This document shows positions 1 to 8,495 of a DNA stretch of 64,000 bases, piece after piece (position 1 is the stretch's first letter; each line of letters opens with the position of its first letter). The DNA comes from Selaginella moellendorffii. Lineage: Eukaryota; Streptophyta; Lycopodiopsida; Selaginellales; Selaginellaceae. The stretch spans positions 314,979 through 378,978 of the forward strand of contig NW_003314299.1 in NCBI RefSeq assembly GCF_000143415.4, read 5' to 3'. Under the pieces are notes generated by a model. It was given only the letters and a program-made list of their open reading frames with translations. It was not told where the DNA came from and did no database searches. The position numbers and the translations under genes are program-made.

Positions 1-415
1 TGTCACAATGCCCCTAGGAGCATAAACACATTTCAATAGAGAGGGTCCTTTCATTTCATAACTCCTTACATAGATCTTGGTGAAACCAGAGTTAGTGAAG
101 TTAGTTTCTTGTGATCCCGCATCTGATTGTGATGTCCCTTTGCAGTTTCGATGGAAAGGTCAATGCACACCAAACTGTAAAATCTTGGAGCAAAATAACG
201 GTCGGATCTATGGCAAATGCCCCTGAAACATTGTAAGGCTCGTGTGGTCTCATGTGGTGTCCGATCGAGATGCTTCTTTGCAGGGTCATCAAGAAAGACA
301 TTGTATACCATTCTGTAAAATCTAGTTGCGATCTAACGGTTGGATCTCCAGAAAACTCAAAAAAATCTCGCGCGTGTCAGAATATCCTAGGAATATACTC
401 CTATGTGCCTCTGAA

Positions 416-439
416 AATGGCATGCAGCCCCACGCCATT
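416..439. repeat. 22-bp hairpin motif copy A1
   Basis: AATGGCATG / CACGCCATT arms around CAGCCC; first clear copy in region A. A degenerate relative lies at 496-517 (TTGCATGAGC / CCACACGCTAT). Confidence 0.7.
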
Positions 440-653
440 CAAGAGATAACACCAAATGACGCTGAGAATTTTTTGGTGCATTTTTTGGGTTCAAAATTGC
501 ATGAGCCCACACGCTATAAAGTTTATCTTTGCCAAATAAAGAAAAGTTTATCTGTGTCATGTGAGGTAGTTATAGTCCTTTGTGCTCGGCATCTGCCTCT
601 TGCAGCATTTGCACTAAAAGGGAATTTTTCTCCATTCAGCATTTGGCCCTGAA

Positions 654-677
654 AATGGCATGCGCCCACACGCCATT
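654..677. repeat. 22-bp hairpin motif copy A2
   Basis: AATGGCATG / CACGCCATT arms; lies in the second unit of the local duplication. A degenerate relative lies at 789-812. Confidence 0.7.
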
Positions 678-1159
678 CAAGGAATAACGCCACAGGACGC
701 CTGGATTTTTGGGTTTAAAATGTTTAGGGTTTTTTGGGTTTTTTCAAAATATTTTGGGTCCAACGTTTTTTGGGTTTCTTTGGTTCAAAATTGCATGAGC
801 CCACACACTATAATATTGATTTGAGAGAAAAATAGAAAGAGATAGAATTTCTTTATTTAGCTGAACATCTGCCATTTTTGGAAATACAAGATGCTTTGGA
901 ATATCCAATCATGCATGGTATAAATATAGCGAGGGTATTAAATGATATCCCAGTCATGATCTTTCTTTTGGATTTCGCGTGCATGCAGTCTGAGGAATGA
1001 TGACGTTGCGGATTTCTTTTGGATTTTGCGTGCTTGCATGCGCGCGGCAATCCAGAAATTAATGGTGGCGCCCAAGTCCGGGGAATGATGTCGTGGCGGG
1101 ATTACCAACCGTCGTGACATTTCGCGCGTGTGAGGTTAGGTTTTGCATTTTGCTTCGTA

Positions 1160-1370
1160 CTCGCGCTCGTGCTCGTATCACACTCGCGCTCGCGCTCGCA
1201 TCACACTCGCGCTCGTGCTCGCATCACACTCGTGCTCGCATCGCGCTCCCACTCGCGATCACGCTCACATTCGCGCTCATCTACCTTCTCTACAGGTTTC
1301 TCGTGTGCATCGGCGTCCACTCGCGCTTGCATCACACTCGCGCTCGCATCGCGCTCGTGTGCATCGGCAT
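1160..1370. repeat. CTCGCGCTCGCATCACA minisatellite
   Basis: Imperfect tandem units of about 12-17 bp built from CTCGCGCTCG and CATCACACTCG, with a second patch at about 1318-1356. The array keeps several frames open on both strands, giving apparent Arg/Ser/His-rich proteins that I do not regard as genes. Confidence 0.75.
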
Positions 1371-1610
1371 CCACTTCAAAACACACCCAGTTTGTAACTT
1401 CGCCGCCAACTCCGCCGCCCACTCCGCCACCCACACGCAGCCCAGTTGGCGTCCCGGGAGATTTCAGCGCCACTCTCCAACTGTTAAGTGGCAGAGTAGC
1501 CTTGCTGCTACGATCCGCTGCACACACAGTGCACATTCGCCAGCGAGTCCGGCCTCGATTGTCACGCCTCCATTCGGCTTCAAATGGTAAGTCTTTTAGG
1601 CCAAGTAGAA

Positions 1611-1634
1611 AATGGCATGAGGCCACATGCCATT
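1611..1634. repeat. 22-bp hairpin motif copy A3
   Basis: AATGGCATG / CATGCCATT arms pair perfectly around AGGCCA. Confidence 0.75.
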
Positions 1635-1688
1635 CAGTAGCAACATTGGCATGCACCGATTGGGCTCTCGAGTGCAGTCCGGTTACAG

Positions 1689-1710
1689 ATGGCGTGTAGC
1701 CTCACGCCAT
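1689..1710. repeat. 22-bp hairpin motif copy A4
   Basis: ATGGCGTG / CACGCCAT, eight perfectly paired bases around a 6-nt centre. Confidence 0.75.
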
Positions 1711-1747
1711 CTTAGAATGCAGCCTCAAGACATCTGATGCAGTGGTG

Positions 1748-1771
1748 AATGGCATGTGGCTTCACGTTATT
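1748..1771. repeat. 22-bp hairpin motif copy A5, at the open 5' edge of the region A gene
   Basis: Left arm AATGGCATG is intact; the right arm is eroded (CACGTTATT). It overlaps the first in-frame codons of the long region A exon. Confidence 0.6.
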
Positions 1772-3717
1772 TCCAGCTGCTAGCTTTTCATCTATCAGCT
1801 CTAATTGTTGTGCTCAGCATCCATAACATTCTACTCGCGACAAAAGTTGTTTTTGACAAATGGGTAGATGTGCTGAGGAGGTACCATGACGGGGAGTTGC
1901 TAAACTCAATGGGTGTGGAGGACGGCCGGAAGCCCAATGATTTGAAGCTCAACGCCTTGCGTTTCTCGCGGTCTCTAGACGACGACGACCTTCTGACAGT
2001 GGCTAATGCTCTTCTACGTGGTGAGGTAGTCTTCAACAAGACCAAAATGACTCCCGGCCATATTGTGACATACGAGGACTTGTGCACGACTCTGAGCGCT
2101 CGTGCGCTATTGAAGGATTGGATCTTCGAGCAAGTGGCCGTGGAGAGGGTGAGCATCGACACCACGCAAGAGATGATGGAAGAGCTGGAGTTGTCAAATG
2201 AAGACATCGACGACTACGTGAAGGGGGCCCCCAAGTTCATCAATCTGCTGCGAGATGCCACAAAAAGTAAAGCTGAGAAGTTGGATCAGTATCCAAATTT
2301 CATTAAGAGGGATGTCGACCGCCGGCTTCAGAAACAGCTCGACCCCGCAGCAGAGGCCTATCGAGAACCTTACCGGGTATACGTGAATTCGGATGAGGAT
2401 CAAAGGTGGAGGAGCATCGTTTCCCGCGGAGATGAGCAAGTCAAGAACATCTTTTGTGTGATGGACTTCACAAACGAGGAGATCACTCATGCAGACGAAG
2501 TCAACTCCATCATTGACTTAATGGTGGGACTTGCGGAGGTGGAATCTTCAGTCCACTATATGATCTACAACTCCGAATCCTATCACAAGTTTTGGAAGGC
2601 CTTGAACGAGGTGAAGGCTCGGTTGAAAGGCAAGGAGATGCGGGAGATCCATGGGATAATGGCTAAGAAGAAGATACCGATGAATGTCCGCATCTTCACA
2701 CTCGCCCTTGTTATTGGTCCTGCAGCAGAGTGGGACTGGAGTGACTTCCCAGCTTCGTTCGACAAGGCCGATCGAATTGATCTGAGGGAGGTCAATTTAC
2801 CCGTGCCTGAGGAACTGAAGACGGCTATAGAGCTTTCGAATCCAAAGAAAGCTCCAGGTGCAGCATGGGAAATGCTCAGCTTGGTCTTCAACGCAATAGC
2901 GGGTGGGTCACCTGCTTCCGACTCCAAGGGCAAATGCGTTGTCGAGTACAACTGCGGCGGACTATTCTTTCGAGCCGCACTACTCAAGGGTGTCCCGTGT
3001 GTTGCGGTGACAAACTCCATTGAAGAGGTGACTTCAATGGAGCATATAAATGGAGCATCAGGTAAATAATAGTACATCCATTCCTAACCTTTTACCATTT
3101 CTAACATTGTCCATGTAGGTCGTAGAGCAAATGGTAAGTAGAGATTATTCAATTGAATTAAGATACAAACTCTAGCCTTTAGTGTCGAGGAAGGATAGTG
3201 CCAAGCAAGGGTCGAAACGTATGTCCAATCCTTCAGAATCAGCAGTGCGCCCAAGTGATATCGGTCCTAGTTCCTCAATAGCAGTTGATGGTAAATACAG
3301 TATAGTTGATTCAATGTGCTAATGAGTTTGTTTTTAGTAGCCAATAGGGAGGATACCATCTCAATCGAAGGGAGATATTTGGACATGCATATGGATCCGC
3401 CAGTGGACTCTACTTGCCTGCAAGAGTCATCAGAGCTGGTGGAGGCTACTATCCATATCAACGCCAAGCAAGCTGACCATGCTCCACTTGATGCTGCCCA
3501 TACCACTGAGTCAATCTTGTCCACGTATCCAACTGACGGTGACCAAGCGCCATTGGACCCGCATGAGGCCGCCCCAGCCGCCGAGCCGGTCGTATCCTCA
3601 TTTCCAACGGACTCAACGTGTGCCCAATCGTCTAACTATGCGCCGTTGGAACCTCCCTACACCGCCCCTGCTGCCTGTTCGGTCATGTCCACTTTGCCAA
3701 TGGAGGCACCAGCTGAA

Positions 3718-3739
3718 ATGGCGTGTGATCACACGCCAT
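3718..3739. repeat. 22-bp hairpin motif copy A6, perfect palindrome inside coding sequence
   Basis: Perfect 22-bp palindrome; each half reads ATGGCGTGTGA. It lies in frame inside exon 4 and encodes MACDHTPS. Confidence 0.85.
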
Positions 3740-3792
3740 CGGAACCACCCCATGCCACTGTTGAGCCAGTTGTACCAGAGTCTACAGCTGAA

Positions 3793-3814
3793 ATGGCATG
3801 TGCCCACACGCCAT
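3793..3814. repeat. 22-bp hairpin motif copy A7 inside coding sequence
   Basis: ATGGCATGTG / CACACGCCAT arms, in the same frame as A6, encoding MACAHTPS. It lies 75 bp downstream of A6, in a repeated peptide context (preceded by AE). Confidence 0.85.
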
Positions 3815-3972
3815 CGGATGCGATTGACCCCACATTGCAGAGGAGAGTATTTCCGCCCTTCACGTTTCCTCGACCAAAACCCTCTCAACGACCATCGAGT
3901 GCACCATTCGCTAATATTGTAGATGGTAAAATTGACTTGTACCATTTTTTATGCTGACGCATTTCATTTCAG

Positions 3973-4823
3973 AGTCACGGCGAAGGTACTGTATCGTTTT
4001 TGATCTGAACAGTGTCCTTTTCTCCCATGAGCGTGGCTCGTCCTCAAATGTCACTGCACCCACCAAAGCCTGCGGTCGCAAGTTGGTCATAAGAGACAGA
4101 TTCACATTAATCACATGGGAGAAACTGCGGGATCTAATAATGACCATGCGACACTTAAAACAGAGGGCCGGGTTCAATTTGCAATTGGGAGTTTAGACAT
4201 CCATGATGCGCCACAATGCATTAATGTTGCTACAGATGATGCACGATCAGACGCGAGTAATATTACCATTTGACTTTCTCCTAACGTTGACTATGGTCCA
4301 TGTGAGGGGTAGCAAGCCCATCTTCGTCAAGCCAGAGGCTGTAGTGATGAACCGGACTGCTAGGTCAAGTGAAATCCTCATCATCGATGACTCACCGATT
4401 AAAACTGCAGCGAACACGCACACATATGCAGTGCACCCCATCTCTTGCAGTATGGAAACTAGGGAGAAGAAACCGTATATTCTGGGGGACCTTGCAAAAC
4501 GGCTTGGAGCGATGGTGATAGAGAACCGGCCAGTCCAGGAGGTGGCTGCAGAAATCAACCAAATGGCAGATGGAACGGTATATCAGAAGCCATTTGATCG
4601 GACAAACACCAGTCATCATTTATGGCATGTATATTGTCTAGCCAAGCACTATCCGCATCTCCATAATCTGCTCAACCGGATGGGTTCTTCGACCACTGAA
4701 CATGAGCGTGGACGTATTAGAGAAGAGATGGCATTACTATTTGGTTTAAATCCTGATAGTGTGGAGAGTGATGAAATTCCAAGATTATTGTATAGGCGTT
4801 GGAGGCAAAAAATAACAGTCTGA
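3973..4823 (+). pseudogene. FCP1/NIF-like HAD phosphatase domain (3' exon of the region A gene)
   Basis: HAD phosphatases of the FCP1/NLI-interacting-factor group remove phosphate from phosphoserine in proteins such as the RNA polymerase II tail, through an Asp nucleophile. Here motif I reads CIVFDLNSVLF: the nucleophile Asp is present (codon 4002-4004), but the second Asp of DxD is Asn (4008-4010), as I recall in some plant relatives. TSMMRHNALMLL fits the motif II stretch. KPIFVK (about 4312) and ILIIDDSPIK (about 4377-4405) fit the later Lys and Asp-Asp motifs, then HPISC. The TAG at 4194-4196 sits where relatives have Trp before TSM. About 280 codons including the tail, which is rich in basic and acidic residues. 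The family call is confident; activity is doubtful. Confidence 0.72.
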
Positions 4824-4857
4824 GATGGCATGTATTTATTTAAAAATGTAACTTATT

Positions 4858-4879
4858 ATGGCATGGGGTTCCATGCCAT
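4858..4879. repeat. 22-bp hairpin motif copy A8, 3' of the gene
   Basis: ATGGCATGG / CCATGCCAT arms. A lone left half (ATGGCATGT) also sits at 4825-4833, two bases after the TGA stop at 4821-4823. Confidence 0.75.
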
Positions 4880-5149
4880 TGTATTAATATTAAAAGACAA
4901 TTCTTTGAGAGGATTTCCATTATACTAGAAGTGTTACAGCATGTTATTGGAAGTCTACGAAGTTGTTTTATTAATAAGGGGAAAGTAAAGATTGAATGGG
5001 GACTTGGGCTCCACCTAGACTCAGAGCAACTGAGCCAATATTAAAAGGATGGAAAGAAATTGGACGACAATGACAAGGAGAAGAGAGAGGTGAAGCAATG
5101 GCAGGGGGAGGAGAAGTGATTGAGTAGACATTTCCTTGTTTAAAATAAA

Positions 5150-5171
5150 ATGGCATGTGCCTCAATGCAGT
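5150..5171. repeat. 22-bp hairpin motif copy A9 (degenerate)
   Basis: Left arm ATGGCATGTG intact, right arm eroded (CAATGCAGT). Last copy before the right edge of region A. Confidence 0.5.
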
Positions 5172-5252
5172 TGAATTTTGTTATATTTATATACTATATA
5201 AAGGTTTGGAAACCTTATTTTACAAGTGGGATAATGGCAATTCCCACTTTAA

Positions 5253-5990
5253 CGACTTGCGGAAATGTGTTATAACAACTCACCACATTCAAGCATCGGG
5301 GTGAGTCCATGGGAAGTCATCAATGGGCGAGCTATTGAAGGTCCTGTGGAACGCGGCGTGGCTGAGTATCATGGAGAGTTACCCGCAGTGGAGGCATTCA
5401 TGGCGGAAAGACTCAACATTTGGAATCTAGTGAGGGATTCCTTGGAACGGGCGCAACAAAGGCAAACCAAGTACGCAAACCAGAAGTGCCGGGACGTAGA
5501 GTTCCAAGTTGGGGAGAAGGTGTGGCTGAACACCAAGAACATCAAGCTGCCAAGTGGGATCAGCCGGAAGTTGACCCAAAGTTAAAAATGCATGTAGTCC
5601 TATAAATGAATTGATCTTGAGTTCCTTAAGCAGATTCGCGGGGCTTTACGAGATTGAGGCTCGAATCGGTAAAATGGCTTACCGTCTCCGACTTCCTCGA
5701 GAGATGGGGAAGATGCACCCCGTGTTCCATGTGAACTTACTCAAGCCGTATTTTGAGGATCCGCTTCGCAAGGACCAAGTAAGACCTTTACCTGAGGTTA
5801 TCCAAGGGGAAGAGGAATACGAAGTCGAGGCCATCCTCAATGCGCACAAGAGCAAGCGACAAGGACGCGAGGTGAGAGAGTTCTATGTGAAGTGGAAACG
5901 ATTTCCACACTGTGAAGCAACATAGGAACCGGAGGAGAACCTAGCGAACACGCGAGATCTAGTGGAGGAATTTCTGCAAGGCAGAACTCT
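5253..5990 (+). pseudogene. Gyp1 integrase C-terminal part and chromodomain, fragment
   Basis: Ty3/gypsy chromovirus pol remnant. MCYNNSPHSSIGVSPWEV is the end of the integrase core. 'VGEKVWLNTKNIKLP' and 'MHPVFHVNLLKPYFED' are the usual C-terminal integrase blocks. 'EEEYEVEAILNAHKSK' then 'REFYVKWKRFPHCEAT' is a chromodomain, which in this group steers integration to methylated-histone chromatin. The reading breaks at about 5583 (frameshift) and at 5923-5925 (TAG where relatives have the Trp of 'TWEPEENL'). The same stretch occurs at 53040-53800 in the larger copy. Everything 5' of the integrase end is missing because region A abuts it. Confidence 0.85.
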
Positions 5991-6099
5991 ATGTACTTAT
6001 GCAAAGTTCAATTAAAAGTATGAATTTGAGAAGTTGAGCAATGGCATATGTTGGGACCCGAAGGTGCGCCGAAGGTAAGCTAATTAGCATGGGTTAGCT

Positions 6100-6418
6100 A
6101 GGTCGACCAGGCGTAGGGAACTATGCCCGACTCCCTACGGGGATGTCGAATCCGTAGATGTATTTTACGCAGGTTGGGTTCGAGTCCCAACCCCCTAGTA
6201 AAGCAAGGCTGGGTTCAAGTCCCGACCCCATACTAAGGCATGGTGAGGTGACGAGTATAGGGACACCTATATTTCGTTGTCATGGGCTCTTGGCCGGGGA
6301 GGCTAACTTAGGCACACCGCTAAGTGGGGGGATGCCCCCGGAGACATAGTCAACAAGTCGTAGGATAAAAAAGAGACGTTCGATGTGGGCATCAAACTTC
6401 TTCTATGGGTGGTGGAGT
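6100..6418 (+). other. Gyp1 3' non-coding module: hairpin row, G-rich hairpin, pre-LTR hairpin and polypurine tract
   Basis: Between the chromodomain and the LTR comes a row of stem-loops: GGCGTA..TATGCC, then CCGTA..TTACG, then a tRNA T-arm-like hairpin TTGGG-TTCGAGT-CCCAA (6174-6190), then a second T-arm-like hairpin (about 6209-6224). A 'GGACACCT..CACACCGCTAAGTG' block with a GGGG-GATG-CCCC hairpin follows, and then the polypurine tract GGGTGGTGGAG directly before the LTR. The same order recurs at 53860-54184 and, with changes, in LARD1. Confidence 0.65.
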
Positions 6419-7586
6419 TGTAAGGAACCAACTCACCGAGGTGTCGTAGGCTAAAGGAGCCCCGAAAGCATGGGTTGTTTTCCAATACATATAAGTGCTA
6501 CATCAGATGGAACCAAGTCTAAGATCGAGTCCAAGACCGACTCTAAGACCAAGTTCGAGATAGAGTCTGGAATCGAGTCCGAGACCGACTCGGAGACCGA
6601 GTTCAAGACTGAGTTTGAGACGGAGTTCGAGACGAAGTCCGAGATCCGAAATCGGGTCCGAGACCGAGTCCGAGGTCGAGTCCGAGGTCGGGTCCAAGAT
6701 CGGGTCCGAGATTGAGTCCAAGATCGAGTCCAAGACCGAATCCGAAGTCGAATCCGAGATCGAGTCCGAGATCGAGCTAGAGACTAAGTCTGAGTACTAA
6801 TACAGGTCAAGGGGTGAAAGCCCAAAGCGTGCGTCTCCCAGGGGGGGGAGGCTGCAGGGGGTTCCAAAAGTATAGTAGGGATAGTGAGGTCCAGGAACCA
6901 GTCTTGAAGGAACTCTCCAGTGGTGCTTCCAAACTGACTTGAGGTTGAGACTGGGGCCGAGGGGCCTTGGGTGGGAGTGAGCATGGGCTTGGGTGGTGCC
7001 GGAGGGGCCACCTAGGGAAATGTTCAAGAGCAGCTCCCACTCCCGAAAAGGAAACCGACTGCGGTGCTCCTGGCTCATGTGGAGTGGTGCCCCACTTGAG
7101 TACCTTGCGGCTCATTGGTCCTCACCCTTCCTAGGGGCTTGGGCCTTCCCTTCGGGATGGAAGTGGGGGGGTAGACGTACCCATACCGGGCCGATAGGCC
7201 ACGGTGTTTTGCCCCGACGTCCCGAAGCAAGTGCTGCACCCAAGGCTTGGGATTTAGAGGGTCCCATGATCAAGTCTTGTTGTACCAAGGGGTGTTAGGA
7301 ACCTGGAGGCTTGGTGTGCTTGGCTGCTTGTGCCTGCGAGGAGTGTAGCTGAACCTTAAGTCCAGTCTAACCTCAAGAGGGGGATTGGGAGAGATTTGGG
7401 AATCCATAAGTGGATGGCTAAAACTTCGTTGCTCGTGTAGTGAGTAGCTGAAACTAAGTAAGACCAAGTAGGAGCTGGTACAATAGGCGAGAACCTTGGC
7501 AAGGGAACTTAGCATAAGCCAAGGCAGTGTTGGTTGGATAGACGAGGTAAGATGGCAAATTGGAAAGGAAAAATTTGTGGCTTACA
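6419..7586 (+). repeat. Gyp1 LTR, complete (3' LTR)
   Basis: Starts TGTAAGGAACC right after the polypurine tract and ends GTGGCTTACA. It is 1168 bp. It contains a purine-rich GAGTCCGAG array (about 6515-6795), the block GGTGAAAGCCCAAAGCGTGCG (6814-6834), a G run, then CCAAAAGTATAGTAGGG. This is the only full-length Gyp1 LTR in the window and serves as reference for the broken ones at 14762-15258, 49217-49686, 54185-54602 and 57555-58094. Confidence 0.75.
6515..6795 (+). repeat. GAGTCCGAG-type purine-rich array in Gyp1 LTR
   Basis: Imperfect 6/12-bp units (GAGTCC, GAGACC, GAGATC). Open in several frames on both strands, producing false Glu/Ser/Lys-rich ORFs. Confidence 0.85.
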
Positions 7587-8495
7587 ATACGATGGTATAG
7601 TAAGTCTAAGAAAGTAGTCTCGGGGAGAGACCCATGGAAGGGTCGCAAAGTTGGACTGTGGACGAAGCTCGGAGCAAAAATTGCTAAAGAGACCTACTAA
7701 GGGTGAGCACCCGCTAGACTTAGCAAAGTAGAGCCTTTGCTATGGAACCAAAAAGATACCTCAAGAATGGAGGTAGTGATCCTATGTTGCTCAGTGCAAC
7801 AATCAATGGATAAAAACAAAAAACTAGTGGCCAAGTGTGGGCCATGGAGTTCATTGGAAGGAATCCAAATGGCAAAGTTAGGCATGGAACACTAGTGTGT
7901 TGGATGCTAACGGAATTTGAGAAAGGAAATGTGCTTCCAAAGATGGATTCCCAAATGGTCCAAGTTGGCAAAGGTGAAAACTCCAAGGGAGGGAGCGGCA
8001 AAGTAGCCAAAGGATAGGGCCGTGGATAGCTCTACCACAACTTACGATGGCTGGAACTTGGTGCCAAAAGTGGGGAGCTTCCTAGGATGGGAAGTGAAGT
8101 TATATGTGCAGGGAAAGGTGTCAAAGACACCAAAGAAATTGACTTCGAGAAGTCAAAATTAAAAAGTTCCAAGGTGAATTGGTTATATCAATAGAAGTTG
8201 GGACTACTCGAGAATGAGTAGTGGAATTGAGTTAGAAAAGGTGTCTCTAACAGGTTTAACAAGAACTAAACCAATAAAAGAGAGCAAACCACCCCAAGTG
8301 GCCAAATGAGTCTTTATGTTGGAGAGATTATGCCCTTTAGAGGATGGACAAAGCATGGTGAGCCTTTGGGGTCAAACCATAGACAAATATTGGCTGGGTG
8401 CCAAAGATGGAAATGGTAATACCTGCGAGTGTTACTTTATAAAAAGGGTTTATTGTTCAATGAGGACATTAAACTTCATCTATGGGTGGTGGAGT
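7587..8495 (+). mobile_element. LARD1 3' internal fragment
   Basis: Aligns by eye with 35940-36957 of the complete LARD1: shared AAGTAGTCTC, GAGACCCATGG, CACAAAGTTGG and 'ATGGATTCC.AA' blocks, ending in CTATGGGTGGTGGAGT before the LTR. No coding potential: the short frames are not shared with a known protein. Gyp1 is inserted at its left edge. Confidence 0.7.

Larger units (their letters stand above)
1..1130. other. Gene-free left flank of region A with local tandem duplications
   Basis: No reading frame here is convincing. Two direct duplications are visible. About 131-215 resembles 268-350 (shared 'TGTAAAATCT' followed by 'TAACGGT.GGATCT'). About 408-520 resembles 645-812 (hairpin motif, then 'CATTCAAG..ATAAC', later 'TTGCATGAGCCCACAC'). 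962-985 and 1012-1040 share 'TTTCTTTTGGATTT.GCGTGC'. The 'TAACGGT.GGATCT' and 'GGAGCAAA' strings have weak counterparts just after the second gap (54730-54820), which supports kinship of regions A and B. The true left end of region A lies outside the window. Confidence 0.5.
1738..4823 (+). pseudogene. Region A gene: unknown N-terminal half joined to an FCP1-like HAD domain, five exons, one nonsense codon
   Basis: I can thread one frame through five exons: 1738-3061, 3119-3133 (15-nt micro-exon), 3183-3290, 3338-3925 and 3973-4823. All four introns are GT-AG, 57, 49, 47 and 47 nt long, and codon phase is kept throughout. The first ATG in exon 1 is well inside it, so an upstream exon is likely missing; the opening codon is undefined. 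Exon 1 gives about 440 residues that I do not recognise. Its end, 'CVVEYNCGGLFFRAAL' followed by 'GVPCVAVTNS', looks a little like motif I of DNA N4/N6 methyltransferases; this is a weak inference with no DPPY motif seen. Exon 4 codes a Pro/Thr/Ser/Ala-rich linker with repeated MAC-x-HTPS peptides made by the hairpin motif. Exon 5 codes the HAD domain. An in-frame TAG at 4194-4196 breaks the gene. Confidence 0.6.
4824..5252. other. 3' flank and inferred right end of region A
   Basis: No gene. It contains hairpin copies A8 and A9 and a TATA-rich run (about 5180-5207). At the edge, GTGGGA (5227-5232) could pair with TCCCAC (5242-5247), next to the 14-nt string TCCCACTTTAACGA (5242-5255). Immediately after, Gyp1 integrase sequence starts in mid-gene, so the right junction is near 5251-5253. 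Confidence 0.5.

Noticed and set aside
1093-1699. Arg/Ser/His-rich proteins with an apparent signal peptide
   Set aside because: They come from the CTCGCGCTCG minisatellite in several frames; no domain and no splice context.
416-5171. CRISPR array or microRNA precursors as explanation of the hairpins
   Set aside because: Spacing is irregular, spacers are not unit-sized, the genome is eukaryotic, and a 22-bp palindrome is too short for a plant miRNA precursor.
5227-5255. Helitron 3' end (hairpin near the terminus) or CACTA end for region A
   Set aside because: The terminal CTRR of Helitrons is absent, and CACTTTAA is not a CACTA terminus; left ends are not visible, so no class can be assigned.
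6174-6224. tRNA gene(s), because of TTCGAGTCC T-arm sequences
   Set aside because: No acceptor stem or D arm in cloverleaf spacing; the two T-arm-like hairpins lie in tandem within a transposon module.
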